From NCBI GenBank assembly GCA_028753945.1, contig JAPNXP010000003.1, forward strand, positions 868,001 through 932,000: a DNA stretch of 64,000 nt. Direction: 5' to 3'. This document shows, piece by piece, positions 45,430-56,215 of the stretch. The position numbers and the translations under genes were made by a program. The notes under the pieces are model-generated. The model saw only the letters and a list, made by a program, of their open reading frames with translations. It ran no database searches and had not been told where the DNA came from. Position 1 is the first letter of the stretch. Each line of letters opens with the position of its first letter. The stretch comes from Hexactinellida sp. DTS-2022. Its lineage: Eukaryota; Porifera; Hexactinellida.

Positions 45430-47521
45430 GGTAGAGACGATGCGGAGGTAAGCTAGCAAGCGTATTGGAATTTAAAAACTCAGTTGGATACATGGCAGCC
45501 TGATTAGAATCTACAAAATCCGCACTCAATAATACTTTAGCCTCACCGGGTATTTTATTCATCACAAACTCATTAATTTGATCTGTTGTGTCGTTCTTAG
45601 CACACATAATTATGCGGGAAGTGATATAATCACGATTTTGATAATTTTCCTTAATATCAGAGTAGATAGTTGTGGCCAAGTCTGCGAAAGTTTCACCACG
45701 TACTATAAATTTCTCAATTATATGAACCATATTATCTTCGTTTTGAGGTTCAGTACCATCACCTACTCTTAGCAAAAAATCTGAGAATTCGCTCACTTCA
45801 ACAGAATCCTGAGAAGATAATCGCTGAAGACGCATGTTAATCGTTAACTTCATAACTTTAACACAACGCCAAAGTGGTGACCTATTTATACAGGCAGATA
45901 CAACTTCTGATCTACTTCCGTGCCTAATTACTGGTAGAATTTGACGAAAGTCACCTCCAAATACGATAACCTTTCCACCAAAAGGTTGGTCACACGAACA
46001 AAGGTCTCTCAAACTCCGATCTATACACTCAGCAGCATGCCTATGTATCATTGGGGCTTCATCCCATACTAATAACTTGGCAGATTGTATTAGTTTAGCT
46101 AAGGCACTCTGTTTAGAAATGTTACACACGGATAACTCATTCACAGGAATTGGAATCTTTAGCCTAGAATGAACAGTCCTCCCGCCTTGCAGCAGGAGAG
46201 CTGCTATCCCAGAAGAAGCCATGGCTAGTGCGATCTGACCCTGTGATCGGACTTTAGCTAATATTGTGTTGTAAAGAAAGGTTTTGCCAGTACCTCCGGG
46301 TCCATCAATAAAAAATGCTCTCTGGGTAATAATTGGATCATTGATTGCCTCCATTATGCATTCAAATATGTCAGTTTGATCAGGGTTAAGCCCCCGGATA
46401 TTTTCCTCAGCAACAGTTAATTGTTCAGTGACATTATAATCCATTTCAAATCGAATTATGCTAGGTTGATCATAGGGACTCTTGGCAAGAGACGGAAGTG
46501 GCATTCCAGGAAAATCTGATAGTGATTTACCCTGTTGTTCTAGTCGATACTGAATATCTATTAATGCCTTGTTAGTCAAGTGCTCGTTCAATTCGAGATT
46601 GGGAGCTAATACTCTAGCTTTAAATAAATAGTCCTCAGACAGGGATACTTTATGCTTATTCCACAAAGCTAGTGGTTCAGATGGCTCGTTGAACAAAAGA
46701 ATTGTCACAAACAGCTGGCGTAGCTGTGCTGGTACTTCACTTATGGCAGCTGCTGTCAAGCAGTCATCAGATTCCTGATCATCCTCCAACAGGCCTCGTC
46801 TACGGGCTGCTTCCTTAAAGGTATCACACACGGTGCCATCAGGGAGAGTGCGGATATCCTGAAAACTGGTACAGCCCGTGACATGATTGAGAAGCATTCT
46901 TAAGAAATAACGGTCACCGTCACCTGGATGAGCTGAATAGACACGGCCTATCACGGTGCCATGCCCTTTGATCCGCTCCTTCCATTCACGATCAGTCTTA
47001 TCCCACACAAATTTATCGGGAAAATTTGTATAAGTAAGTTCCCTTGCACTCGCAAATTTTTGATTAGCAACAAACCACCCAGTGAGGGTAGTGTGTCTCT
47101 GCCTACTGAGGACATCTTCTATAGAAGCACTTTCAGCAAACACTACAGGCTGCTGATCTTCCAGGTGCAAAGCTAGTCTCATCACATGTGGAAAATTTGC
47201 GTGGAGATCAAATGCAAAGAGACGATAGCAAGCTTCAGTAGCAGACACGTATCGAGCTTCTAGATAGTTTACAATTTCATCCACGTTCTTAGTCTTACTA
47301 CTTTCACTACTGTCGGCAGTATGGAACTCTACAATGGCTCTATCATGACCCTTGTACACGTATTTGTATAGATATTTAACTGCACTAACTGTACTGCAAA
47401 TCTCAACATTAATATGTGCATTGTATTTCAGAAGTAAATAAGGATTGTATGGAACAACCGAGCGATTGTCTAATTCAATACCATTTACTTGTACAGTTCG
47501 TTTGTTATCACGACGTTGGTA
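45430..47521 (-). pseudogene. Helitron B: Rep tyrosines and PIF1-like helicase
   Basis: Directly after the TAG at 47522 the frame reads YQRRDNKRTVQVNGIELDN and then KYLYKYVYKG, the Y2 motif of Helitron Rep with tyrosines at about 47372-47374 and 47360-47362. The linker (HVTGCTSFQDIRTLPDGTV) leads to the helicase: Walker A GPGGTGKTFLYNTIL, MASSGIAALLLQGGRTVHSR, Walker B LLVWDEAPMIHRHAAE, FGGDFRQILPV, MKLTINMRLQRLS and LSADFVDSNQAAMYPTEFLN. It ends at PPHRLYLK where U3 is inserted. All motifs seen are intact, but no start codon would let this part be made without reading through the upstream TAG. Confidence 0.9.
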
Positions 47522-49789
47522 CTATATAGGATAGCTATCGTTGCCTGTTGTAGTACATTCAGCTAAAGCTTTTGGATATTTTTTCGTGCATTTACCATCA
47601 CGCATGCAAGGAGCGTTTCTCCTTATAGAGCCACACGGACTATGCATCATACAACGTTTAACAATATCGTGAAGCCTGGGATTACGGATTGGGTCGGGAA
47701 TTTCCGCACATACAATTTTGTCATAGTCTGATGGTTCCCTAGGTGAATCGCTCTGACATAGAATCACCAAAATGTGTGCATGGGGGAGGCCCCGTTTTTG
47801 GAATTCTATTGCATAAACATGCGCCAACGGTTTACCTAACACGTGTTTGTTACAGATATCATTAAGTAATTCTTTCAATTTCATCTTAAATACTCTAACA
47901 ATTAAATCAGGACGATCGGTCGCTTTTTGGTTTCCTATAAGAGCAGAGGATATCTCCTCCCATTTAGGATTGCATGTAAAAGTAATGAATAAGTCTGGCT
48001 TACCATATTTCCTGACTATAGACATACTGTCCTGGTATAACTCAAACATTTGTCGAGGACTACCTGTGAAGGAAGAAGGCAATATCACTTTACGTCCCAA
48101 ATCTCTAGGATTAGAATCGCCAGCAGAAATAGCATCAGCAAGGCCACTGTATAGATCTACTCTAATCTTTTGCTGATTGCACTTAATATAGTTTAGTCGC
48201 TGTTGCTCCACTTTAGCAAACATATCCACCAAGTACTGATGAAAGAGTCTGCCAAACATGTGTAGATAGCTCAAATCACTTCTCACCATAAGACGGGAAG
48301 AGTAATACTCCAATGCAGTCACATCTCCTTTCCCTCTGCTGTGAGGGATTTTCAGATGCCAGCCATTATCTCCTGAGGGGAACAAAAGTACATAATGCAA
48401 AGAATCATACGCGCAATTGCACTCGGTTATACGCTGTAAACCCCCTGTACGTGCATGTAGCACTATGTCTCTGCTGGCTACGCCTTCTGAATACCCGTCT
48501 CCGGGCATGATAACGGCTACCTCGGGGGCAGCAGGGGCGTTATAGCGTCTGGGATCTGGGACACCATCAGCTCGGATGATCATCCTAACGTCAGTTCCTC
48601 CTTGCGCTCTCATTAGCTCTATTCCGTGTCTGAAGTACTGCACATAAGGATTGACCTCGTGCATTAGCGCCTGTAGCGCTTTCAGTTCTGGCAGAGATGC
48701 CTCTCCCAGATGCCGCTGCCGGTTTTCTATCTCGCCCTCAGCTGTCCCATCATGGATGTATATCTGGGCAAAGGAGGGAGCCTCTCCCTCTCTGGGTGTC
48801 AGCTGACCGATATAATGGTGTACAACTCCCTGAATACGGAAGGTGTATACTCCACGTCTCGCGCTAGCAAGTTCCTTATCGAGGTTTACTCCCAGCGAAG
48901 CAAAGGCTAGAGCTGAGTTGTAGGCTCGGATTTTATCTCTGAACTCTCTCCCTCGTTTGTCAGAAGTAGTCAGCAGATGCAGTAGCATCTCAGGAGGTGA
49001 GACTAAAGGGGGTAGAACCACCTTCCCCTGTCCACAACAGAGGGGGAACTTGTTGCATTTCTTAGTGCTAGTGGTAAGCTTTTCGCTCTCCCAAAACTTC
49101 GCGCCACAAAGTGGACAAATAAATTCCATTGCACCAAAAGAATTTTCGTTGATTAAATTATCGTTAAATTCAGATGCAGGAACGGAACGCGCAAAATTGA
49201 GATAACTATCATTACTATTACCTTTGGTCCTTAAGGACTGGTACTTTCTTTGATAGTCTAGACGGGAAATTCGTCTTTCATTACTCTCGTCCTCGAAATG
49301 AGCTTTATTATGATCTCGCTGGCGCTTGCGGCGGATAATTAGTTCTTCGCTGCTCTCACTTATATAGTAAGCTTTCTGATATTCTAGCTGGCGTTCAAGA
49401 CGGGTAGCTCGATCATCTGCACTCTGATTGTCAAAGTGGGATAATTGGTATTCTAGATGTTGACCAAGACGGGTAGCTCGTTCTTCACCACTTTGATTGT
49501 CACGGTAAGATAATTGGAATTCTTGTTGTTGACCGAGACGGATAGCTCGTACTTCATCACTCTGTTTGTCACGGTAAGATAATTGGAATTCTTGTTGTTG
49601 ACCGAGACGGGTAGCTCGTTCTCCATCACTCTGTTTTACATAATATGCCAGTTGATACTTTTTTTGCTTCTCAAGCCTGGCTTGTTTAGATTCTATTGTT
49701 TCATTAATTCTCAAAATTTCCATTCTCAATGCATCGTTTTTAGTAAAACGTGATTTGCATTGAGGACCGCGTTTTATCATTCGGGGCAT
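47522..49789 (-). CDS. Helitron B: N-terminal repeats, zinc finger and HUH part of Rep
   Basis: Start at MPRMIKRGPQCKSRF (49789). Residues about 35-185 consist of 22-residue repeats (ERATRLGQQQEFQLSYRDKQ type), predicted charged helices. A Cys-rich finger follows near residue 230 (CPLCGAKFW ... KCNKFPLCCGQGKVVLPPL). The Helitron-like N domain then covers about 270-755, with FPSGDNGWHLKIPH, PSSFTGSPRQMFELYQDSM, LFITFTCNPKWEE and the metal-binding HUH motif RGLPHAHILVIL (about residues 666-677). The zinc-binding block CMMHSPCGS...NAPCMRDGKCTKKYPK precedes a TAG at 47522-47524 after NDSYPI. Helitron proteins continue here with YxRR, so the stop is premature and cuts between the HUH motif and the catalytic tyrosines. 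If translated, it would be a 755-residue Rep lacking its nucleophiles. Confidence 0.9.
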   Translation of the reverse strand: MPRMIKRGPQCKSRFTKNDALRMEILRINETIESKQARLEKQKKYQLAYYVKQSDGERATRLGQQQEFQLSYRDKQSDEVRAIRLGQQQEFQLSYRDNQSGEERATRLGQHLEYQLSHFDNQSADDRATRLERQLEYQKAYYISESSEELIIRRKRQRDHNKAHFEDESNERRISRLDYQRKYQSLRTKGNSNDSYLNFARSVPASEFNDNLINENSFGAMEFICPLCGAKFWESEKLTTSTKKCNKFPLCCGQGKVVLPPLVSPPEMLLHLLTTSDKRGREFRDKIRAYNSALAFASLGVNLDKELASARRGVYTFRIQGVVHHYIGQLTPREGEAPSFAQIYIHDGTAEGEIENRQRHLGEASLPELKALQALMHEVNPYVQYFRHGIELMRAQGGTDVRMIIRADGVPDPRRYNAPAAPEVAVIMPGDGYSEGVASRDIVLHARTGGLQRITECNCAYDSLHYVLLFPSGDNGWHLKIPHSRGKGDVTALEYYSSRLMVRSDLSYLHMFGRLFHQYLVDMFAKVEQQRLNYIKCNQQKIRVDLYSGLADAISAGDSNPRDLGRKVILPSSFTGSPRQMFELYQDSMSIVRKYGKPDLFITFTCNPKWEEISSALIGNQKATDRPDLIVRVFKMKLKELLNDICNKHVLGKPLAHVYAIEFQKRGLPHAHILVILCQSDSPREPSDYDKIVCAEIPDPIRNPRLHDIVKRCMMHSPCGSIRRNAPCMRDGKCTKKYPKALAECTTTGNDSYPI

Positions 49790-49979
49790 TATGAAGCTTG
49801 TTCAAGTTTTTGAAAGAGTTTTTTGATAGAGTTTGATAGAGTTGGACTATTTATACGATTAATAATAGTAAAGTGTAGGGTAATATTCATTGGTCAAATG
49901 TATTGACCCAGAATTATTTGTGTTTATTTTTTCAGCCAATTAAATTGCAGTCTCAGTTAGGCTCTCTATAATGCATACT

Positions 49980-50175
49980 TAACAGCTGATAGTTTTGTCA
50001 CCTTTTGAGAGGGAAGATATTAATATTTTTCTTAGATATTAGAACTTGTTCCTAGAAACATTATTTCCCACCCTCCTGCCAAATTTCAAGTCCGTAGCTC
50101 TTACCAGTTCCTCAATCAATTCTGAACAAACAAACAAACAAAAAAAAAAAATCATTGTATTTAATATATAAGATA
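49980..50175 (+). repeat. SINE/LINE-like 3' tail, copy 3
   Basis: CACCTTTTGAGAGGGAAGAT ... CCTGCCAAATTTCAAGTCCG TAGCTCTTACCAGTTCCTCA ... (CAAA)n and an A-run, ending TATATAAGATA. It closely parallels 5750-5935. The interval 49790-49979, upstream of the Helitron start, has no recognised feature and may hold its 5' end. Confidence 0.6.
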
Positions 50176-52364
50176 TTTATTATTATATTTTCTTCCTCCA
50201 CCTGCGTCAACATCATTCCAAACATCTATTCCTCCATCTACACCCGGGATTTCGGAGTCCTTTTTTCACTTGACATAGCATCTCAGGCCACAGACAGTTT
50301 TCTAAATCGGAGACGTGTGGGTCGCCCTCGCAAACGAATCTACTCCAGAAGACACACTGTTGGCAATCCTGATATCAAAGAATTTCCATCATTCAAGATT
50401 GCAGACCCAATTTACAAGATAAGCAAACCGAAGAAACACAAATTCTTCAAAGCCCACCCGATTCGAGGATATTCCTCTAAATTCCGCGTTCCACCATATA
50501 CCCATTCTCGACCAGTCGAATTCAAAACATCTCAGGATAGTTCTTTAAGGACCGCTTCTAAACCAACTGGAATGAGGATTCTTGATGTAGGAATTTAGCT
50601 GCGGTATTCTCTACCTTTCAATGCAACAAATGCAATGGTCCTACCCAGTGATGTGCTCCGTTACTAAATCTTCCGTTACTCCGTTACTCCGTTACCGTTA
50701 CTTTAATTCTTCCGTTACCGTTACTCCGTTACCGTTACTTTATTTCTTCCGTTACCGTTACTCCGTTACCGTTACTTTATTTCTTCCGTTACTGTTACTC
50801 CGTTACCGTTACTTTATTTCTTCCGTTACCGTTACTTTAACTCTTCCGTTACCGTTACTTTTTTCCCCCCGTTACGATTACTTTATTTCTTCCGTTACCG
50901 TTAAGCCGTTACATTCAATCAGTTACCTTTAGCTTAATGTAACGGACGGTAACTGATTAAAAGTAACAAAGTAACGGACTAAAGATAACGATGTAACAGT
51001 GCGGTAATGTAATTAAAGATAACAGTAATTAATTAAAAGTAACGGAATAACGGAGTAACGGAGTAACGGAATAACGGAGTAACGGAATAACGGAGTAACG
51101 GAATAACGGAGTAACGGAATAACGGAATAATGGAGTAACTGAGTAACGGTAATGGAAAAGTTTAACATAGGAACGGTAAGAGAGCAACGGTAATGGAATG
51201 GTAAGAGTGACTGAATAAAGATAAATGTAAATGATTTCCTTACACTTTTTTCTCCCGTTACCGTTACTTCTTTTCTTCCTTTACCGTTACTTTACTTCCG
51301 TTACCGTTACTTTTTTTCGTTACCGTTACTTTTTTCCGTTACCGTTACTTTTTTCCTCCGTTACCGTTACTTTTTTCCGTTACCGTTACTTTTTTTCTTC
51401 CGTTACCGTTACTTTTTCCGTTACCGTTACCGTTACCGTTACTCCGTTACTAGTAACGGAGCACATCACTGGTCCTACCGTCTTGTACGAAGAAAGTTGG
51501 CAGCACGGCTGGCAGACTTTCTTTAATGTCAAGGGCCAGACGTACCATTCAGAATACGCAACCTTCCCTTCCTCACGTTCTATGGACATGCCCAGCCACC
51601 ATATGCATACTTGTGTCAATGTCCCGTCTATCAGCAGAGACATGAATGAGGTTACAATGAAGTCGGTACTGGCCACACATTCAACCGGTATGTCATGGCG
51701 TGATTTACATAAAATTGCTACAATATTTGATATGCCACCACCAGTTCAATCGATACCATCTCGATATGCCATTCGACTTGAAGGTGTTACAATGAAAACG
51801 GTTAATCTTTCGATGTCTGAAGCTGCTGATCATCTACACCAGAAGGTAGATTCAGAACCATCTTCTGAGCCTAATGCTATCAACGTTCCAATCAGTTTCG
51901 ACAGCTCCTGGAAGACCAGGGGTTTCTACTCCAATATAGATTTCGGTGCTGCCATTTCTACATCCACCAAGAAAGTACTGGACTACGATATTTTGAATCG
52001 ACTATGCGAGAAGTGCACTATCTGGACGGAAGAGAATCAGAAAGACAAACTATCAGGGTACGAGAAGTACCTAGAGCGTCATACGCCGAACTGCAACAGG
52101 GATTACACAGGTTCTTCCCAAACAATGGAGCCGGAATCTTCCGAGAGGATCTGGGGTCGTAGCTTGGAGATGAACCGCCTGGTGTATTCCGTATTTGTTG
52201 GTGACGGAGACTCTAAGGCCTTTCAGCACGTGACAACACTTGATCCTTGCCCTCTTGTGAAAGTGCGAAAAGAAGAATGTCTAACACATTTTTCCAAGCG
52301 TCTGAAGAAGAACCTAGAGAAAATCAAGCTTAATACGAAGTCAAAAAGCTTATATACAACATAA
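50155..52364 (+). pseudogene. Mutator-like transposase split by a MITE
   Basis: The N-terminal frame (50155-50598) has an AT-hook-like RRVGRPRKR and a basic region, ending TGMRILDVG. A frame change near 50590 leads to NLAAVFSTFQCNKCNG, a Cys-x2-Cys knuckle, where a MITE is inserted (50646-51471). Beyond it the frame resumes PTVLYEESWQHGWQTFF, then FDMPPPVQSIP, VPISFDSSWKTRGFYSNIDF, GSSQTMEPESSERIWGRSLE and VFVGDGDSKAF. The last gives the conserved acidic motif of the Mutator-like transposase domain found in many cnidarian and arthropod repeats. It ends at 52362-52364, shortly after VRKEECLTHFSKRL, so the family's C-terminal third is missing. Not functional as it stands. Confidence 0.8.
50646..51471. 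mobile_element. CCGTTAC-repeat hAT MITE
   Basis: 826 bp with ends CAGTGATGTGCTCCGTTACT and AGTAACGGAGCACATCACTG and perfect 8-bp duplication GTCCTACC (50638-50645, 51472-51479). Almost the whole interior is CCGTTAC or GTAACGG units: CCGTTAC on the left, GTAACGG in the middle (50940-51150), CCGTTAC again on the right. Long frames through it (Tyr/Arg/Val/Thr-rich) are repeat artefacts. Confidence 0.95.
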
Positions 52365-53060
52365 GCTGCCCGAATGGAAAGCAGACTATATCGCCGCGAA
52401 CTATTCCACTGTTATCTTAAGGACGTTTGCAGTTGTTTCTTTTGATGATAAGTAAAATATATCGTCTAAAGAGTCCTAAAGTACCCCTGACAATGCACTT
52501 CCTCAATTTTCATCCATTTAAGAACATAAAATCGAGAAATTCATATTTTGATGCTATGACTGTTAAAAAACTCCAAAATTGATAAAACAGTCATTTATGG
52601 ACGTTTCCAGTTGTTTCTTTTGATGATAAGAAATATATATCGTCTAAAGAGTCCTAAAGTACCCCTGACAATGCACTTCCTCAATTTTCATCCATTTAAG
52701 AACATAAAATCGAGAAATACATATTTTGATGCTATGAATGTTAAAAAACTCCAAAATTGATAAAACAGTCATTTATGGACGTTTCCAGTTATTTCTTTTG
52801 ATGATAAGAAATAAATATCGTCTAAAGAGTCCTAAAGGTACCCCTGACAAATGACAATCCACATCCTCAATTTTCATTTATTAAGACCCTAAATAGAGAA
52901 AAAACATTTTTAAAGCAATGACTGTGAAAAAACTCCAAAATTGATAAAACATTGATTTAAGGACGTTTCCAGTTGTTTCTTTTGATGATAAGAATAATTT
53001 ATCGTTTAAAGAGTCCTCAAGTACCCTGACAATCCACTTCATCAATTTTCATCCATTTAA

Positions 53061-54646
53061 GGCCCCTCTCGGGTTAATTTTGAATTATTTAAATAATTGA
53101 GTTTATTTCGTTTTTATTAGTTATAATACCCGGGAGGATAATATTGGAAAATTTGGCTTAATTCTGAGGACAATTGAACTCACTAGAGCAATTTGAAATT
53201 GGTGATTGTCTGTTATATGGCCAAATTGAGAGTAATATAAATTACGGCCACACAATGCTGGTCAGATAAATTGAGATTCGATTGTTTTTGGATAGTACAC
53301 CAGAAAGTAAAGCCACATTGAAAATTTCAGGTGAATATGACTAATAGTTTTGCTGTAGCGACCATTATAAGATCCAGGAATGTGAAGGACATCATGGAGG
53401 GTGACTTTTTCAAATGGAATGAAAGTTTAGTAGGCTGGCACTGCCACAATTTGTTTTCAATATAGTTGTTATTCATACAAAAGTATATTTGCATATCTAC
53501 TTAGGTTGTAAACCTAAATTTTCAACATTCCAAAAATTAAGTTCCGAGTTATAGTCATTTGAAGTCAGATTTGGACTGTCAAGGTCCCTAGTCTGACTTC
53601 AAAGGGCATTAACTTTGAAAGTTTGTATTGTAAAGTTTAGATCAAGGGTAATTCCCATATTAAATATATATTCAATCGTTTACACTTGGTTTCAAACAAT
53701 TTGGATGAAAACTGTGAACGCTTTAGCATTTTAAACTTTCTGACCTTTCAACTCATTGGGTGGTCCTTTCATATCTCTACATTGAATCTCAGAAACCCGT
53801 CGACCAATAATGAAATATTTGAGTGCAAAATGCTCGCAATACCCGGTTTCCTATTCGTCCATAATACATTTTATGACCCTAACTCGCAAAAATCTTCCAA
53901 ATGACCATATATGGGCATAAAATGTGCCCATTTTTGATGATTTAGCATATTAATTTCTTCAAAACTATAAACTCTAGAGCTTAGCACTAAATTTCCCATC
54001 ACATCCATATAATATTGCAAACCCATTAGAATCACAATTGATACCATTTTCCTAAAGATTGCTGTCCTATATATTGACCGGAATACCCTCATAATAGTGT
54101 GAAAAGTAAATTTGAAATTCCATTTATTTTTGGTTCAACTATTGCAAATTTGGTCCAAATTGTTTGAAACCAAGTCTAAACTAACGAGGACATATGTAAT
54201 TCGGGGGGATTTTTCAAACTAACCTCTAGCATCAAAAAATTCAGAATTATATATCTTTGAAGTTCGACTTGGACCGCATATTTACATAAAACATCGAATA
54301 ATACAAAAATTGGCAGTCAAAATGTGACTTCAAAGGGCTATAACTCACAAAGTTTGTATGTTAGTGGTTAGTTTGAAAAATCCCCCAGAATTACATATGT
54401 CTTCATCAGTTTAGACTTGGTTTCAAACTATTTAGACCAAATTTGCAATAGTTGAACCAAATGTAAATATATTTTCAATTGAAAATTGACATTTTCATGA
54501 TGATACACACATTCCTGAGCACTAAACTGGTATTAACAGCAAAAGTAGAGCTCAGATTCACTTGAAATTTTCAATGTATCAATACTTTACTGTGTACTAT
54601 ACGAAAACAGTCTAATCTCAATTACCAAATTAACCAAAGAGGGGCC
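53061..54646. mobile_element. TTAA element family W, copy 2
   Basis: 1,586 bp, TTAA at 53057-53060 and 54647-54650, inserted in the satellite at CATCCATTTAAGAACATAAA, which is intact in units 1 and 2. By eye it differs from 26195-27780 at only scattered single bases, so both copies are recent. Confidence 0.95.
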
Positions 54647-54958
54647 TTAAGAACATAAAATCGAGAAATTCATATTTTGATGCTATGAATGTTAAAAAAC
54701 TCCTGAATTGATAAAACAGTGATTTAAGGACGTTTGCAGTTGTTTCTTTTGATGATAAGTATAATATATCGTCTAAAGAGTCCTAAAGGTACCCCTGAAA
54801 ATCCACTTCCTCAATTTACATTCATTTAAGAGCCTAAAATCCAGAAAAACCATTGTAAAGCAATGAGTGTTAAAAAAACTCCAAAATTGATAAAACAGTG
54901 ATTTAAAGGACGTTTCCAGTTGTTTCTTTTGATGATAAGAATTATATATCGTCTAAAG

Positions 54959-56155
54959 CAGTGGTTCCCAACCTGGTAGGAATTCCTCCCTGGGGAGGAA
55001 TTTGGCCATCCTCGGGGGGGAATTCCACATACTTAGATATCTATATTATTAAATCTCGATTATTGTGTGTTTGTTTGTGTGTTAATCCGGATTGTATTAA
55101 AATGATGGGGGAATAGAAACGGCATTTATAATTTTGATTGAAACTAACTTCCAAGTATCCTGAACACGAATTTCGCGTTTATTAATTTATAATACGAGTT
55201 TTGTTGTTGTTATTTACACAAATTGGTAAACAAATTAGTGAAAATTCATAATCAACCTAGAAGTTGGCTTTCAACCAGTATTATAAGTATATAACTATGA
55301 CAAATGTTACTAATAAGGTAATCAATCGTTTAGCGAGGAGTAAGGCCGCGTAGCGGCCGTTAACTTGTATTGTGTAGCACCGATCTGTCGCAAAGTGACC
55401 GAGACCGAAGGGCTCGTATTAATGAAATTTTCTGGATCACTTTGTCTCTCTGAATGACTTAATCACTGAGTAATTAAAAATACCTAGTATTGATAATATT
55501 GACTGTTCTCATTAACAGTATTATTTATATTTTCACTTAGTTTTTCAGTAACCATATTTCAATACCAAAATTGTAAATTGTAGTCAGGATGAAATCAAAT
55601 CATTTTGATCTAAAAAATCAATCAATTTGTGAACTGATTTGATTGAGTTATTCAATCGAAAATGATTGAACTGATTGAACTGCCTACAATTTGAAATGAT
55701 TTGAAACTGATCTGAAAATGAGTTTTTGATCTTTGGAACTGAATATTATCTTTATTTGATGTTACACGTATAACATTTAAATGCAATTCTTTCCTTATAT
55801 TTAATCTAAGATTCCATGTCTTATAAATTTTAGCGTAGTTAATATGGATTTAGTTGAAGACAAGATAAATTAATTTTGATCTAAAAGTGAGTTTTTGATC
55901 TGAAAATGAACTTTTGATCTGAAAATGAGGTTTAAGTGTATATTGATTTGAGTTGATCGATTTACAAAAGTAAATAATTGAACTGATTGAACTTCCCTTG
56001 CAATTTATGAATGATCTGAAAATATAATGAACTAAATAGACTCATTAAATGATCGTTGACCGTTCACTGATTGTAGTGCTGGGGAAGAATTATAGCAAAA
56101 ATATAGATTAGGGGGTAATATCCTGACATTTTTTGGAAAAGGTTGGGAACCACTG
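54959..56155. mobile_element. 1.2-kb hAT MITE in the satellite
   Basis: Ends CAGTGGTTCCCAACCTGG and AAGGTTGGGAACCACTG with perfect duplication GTCTAAAG (54951-54958, 56156-56163), a sequence present uninterrupted in other satellite units. The interior has G-rich ends and repeats of TGATCTGAAAATGAG. No transposase. Confidence 0.95.
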
Positions 56156-56215
56156 GTCTAAAGAGTCCTAAAAGTACCCCTAACAATGCACTTCCTCAAT
56201 TTTCATTTATTTAAT

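Larger units (their letters stand above)
43446..49789 (-). mobile_element. Helitron copy B, nearly complete coding region
   Basis: A single frame on the minus strand encodes, in order, an N-terminal repeat region, zinc finger, HUH/Y2 Rep, PIF1-like helicase and OTU domain. It is broken only by TAG at 47522-47524, the U3 element (44706-45425) and TAG at 43594-43596. Helitron ends (5' TC, 3' CTRR) were not identified with confidence. Confidence 0.85.
52421..56213. repeat. Satellite of about 178-bp units with two insertions
   Basis: Units start GGACGTTT(G/C)CAGTTGTTTCTTT at 52421, 52599, 52777, 52961, 54728 and 54908. Each contains TCGTCTAAAGAGTCCTAAAG, TACCCCTGACAAT and a CTCAATTTTCATCCATTTAAG region. 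Spacing of intact units is 178-184 bp. The W2 element interrupts the fourth unit and a hAT MITE the sixth; both empty sites are present in neighbouring units. Confidence 0.95.

Noticed and set aside
43446..49789. TAG reassigned to an amino acid in this genome
   Set aside because: The Helitron's final stop and several other frames also end with TAG, and other coding pieces have no excess of internal TAG.
50621..51676. Long Tyr/Arg/Val/Thr-rich frames
   Set aside because: Translation of CCGTTAC repeats inside a MITE, not a protein.
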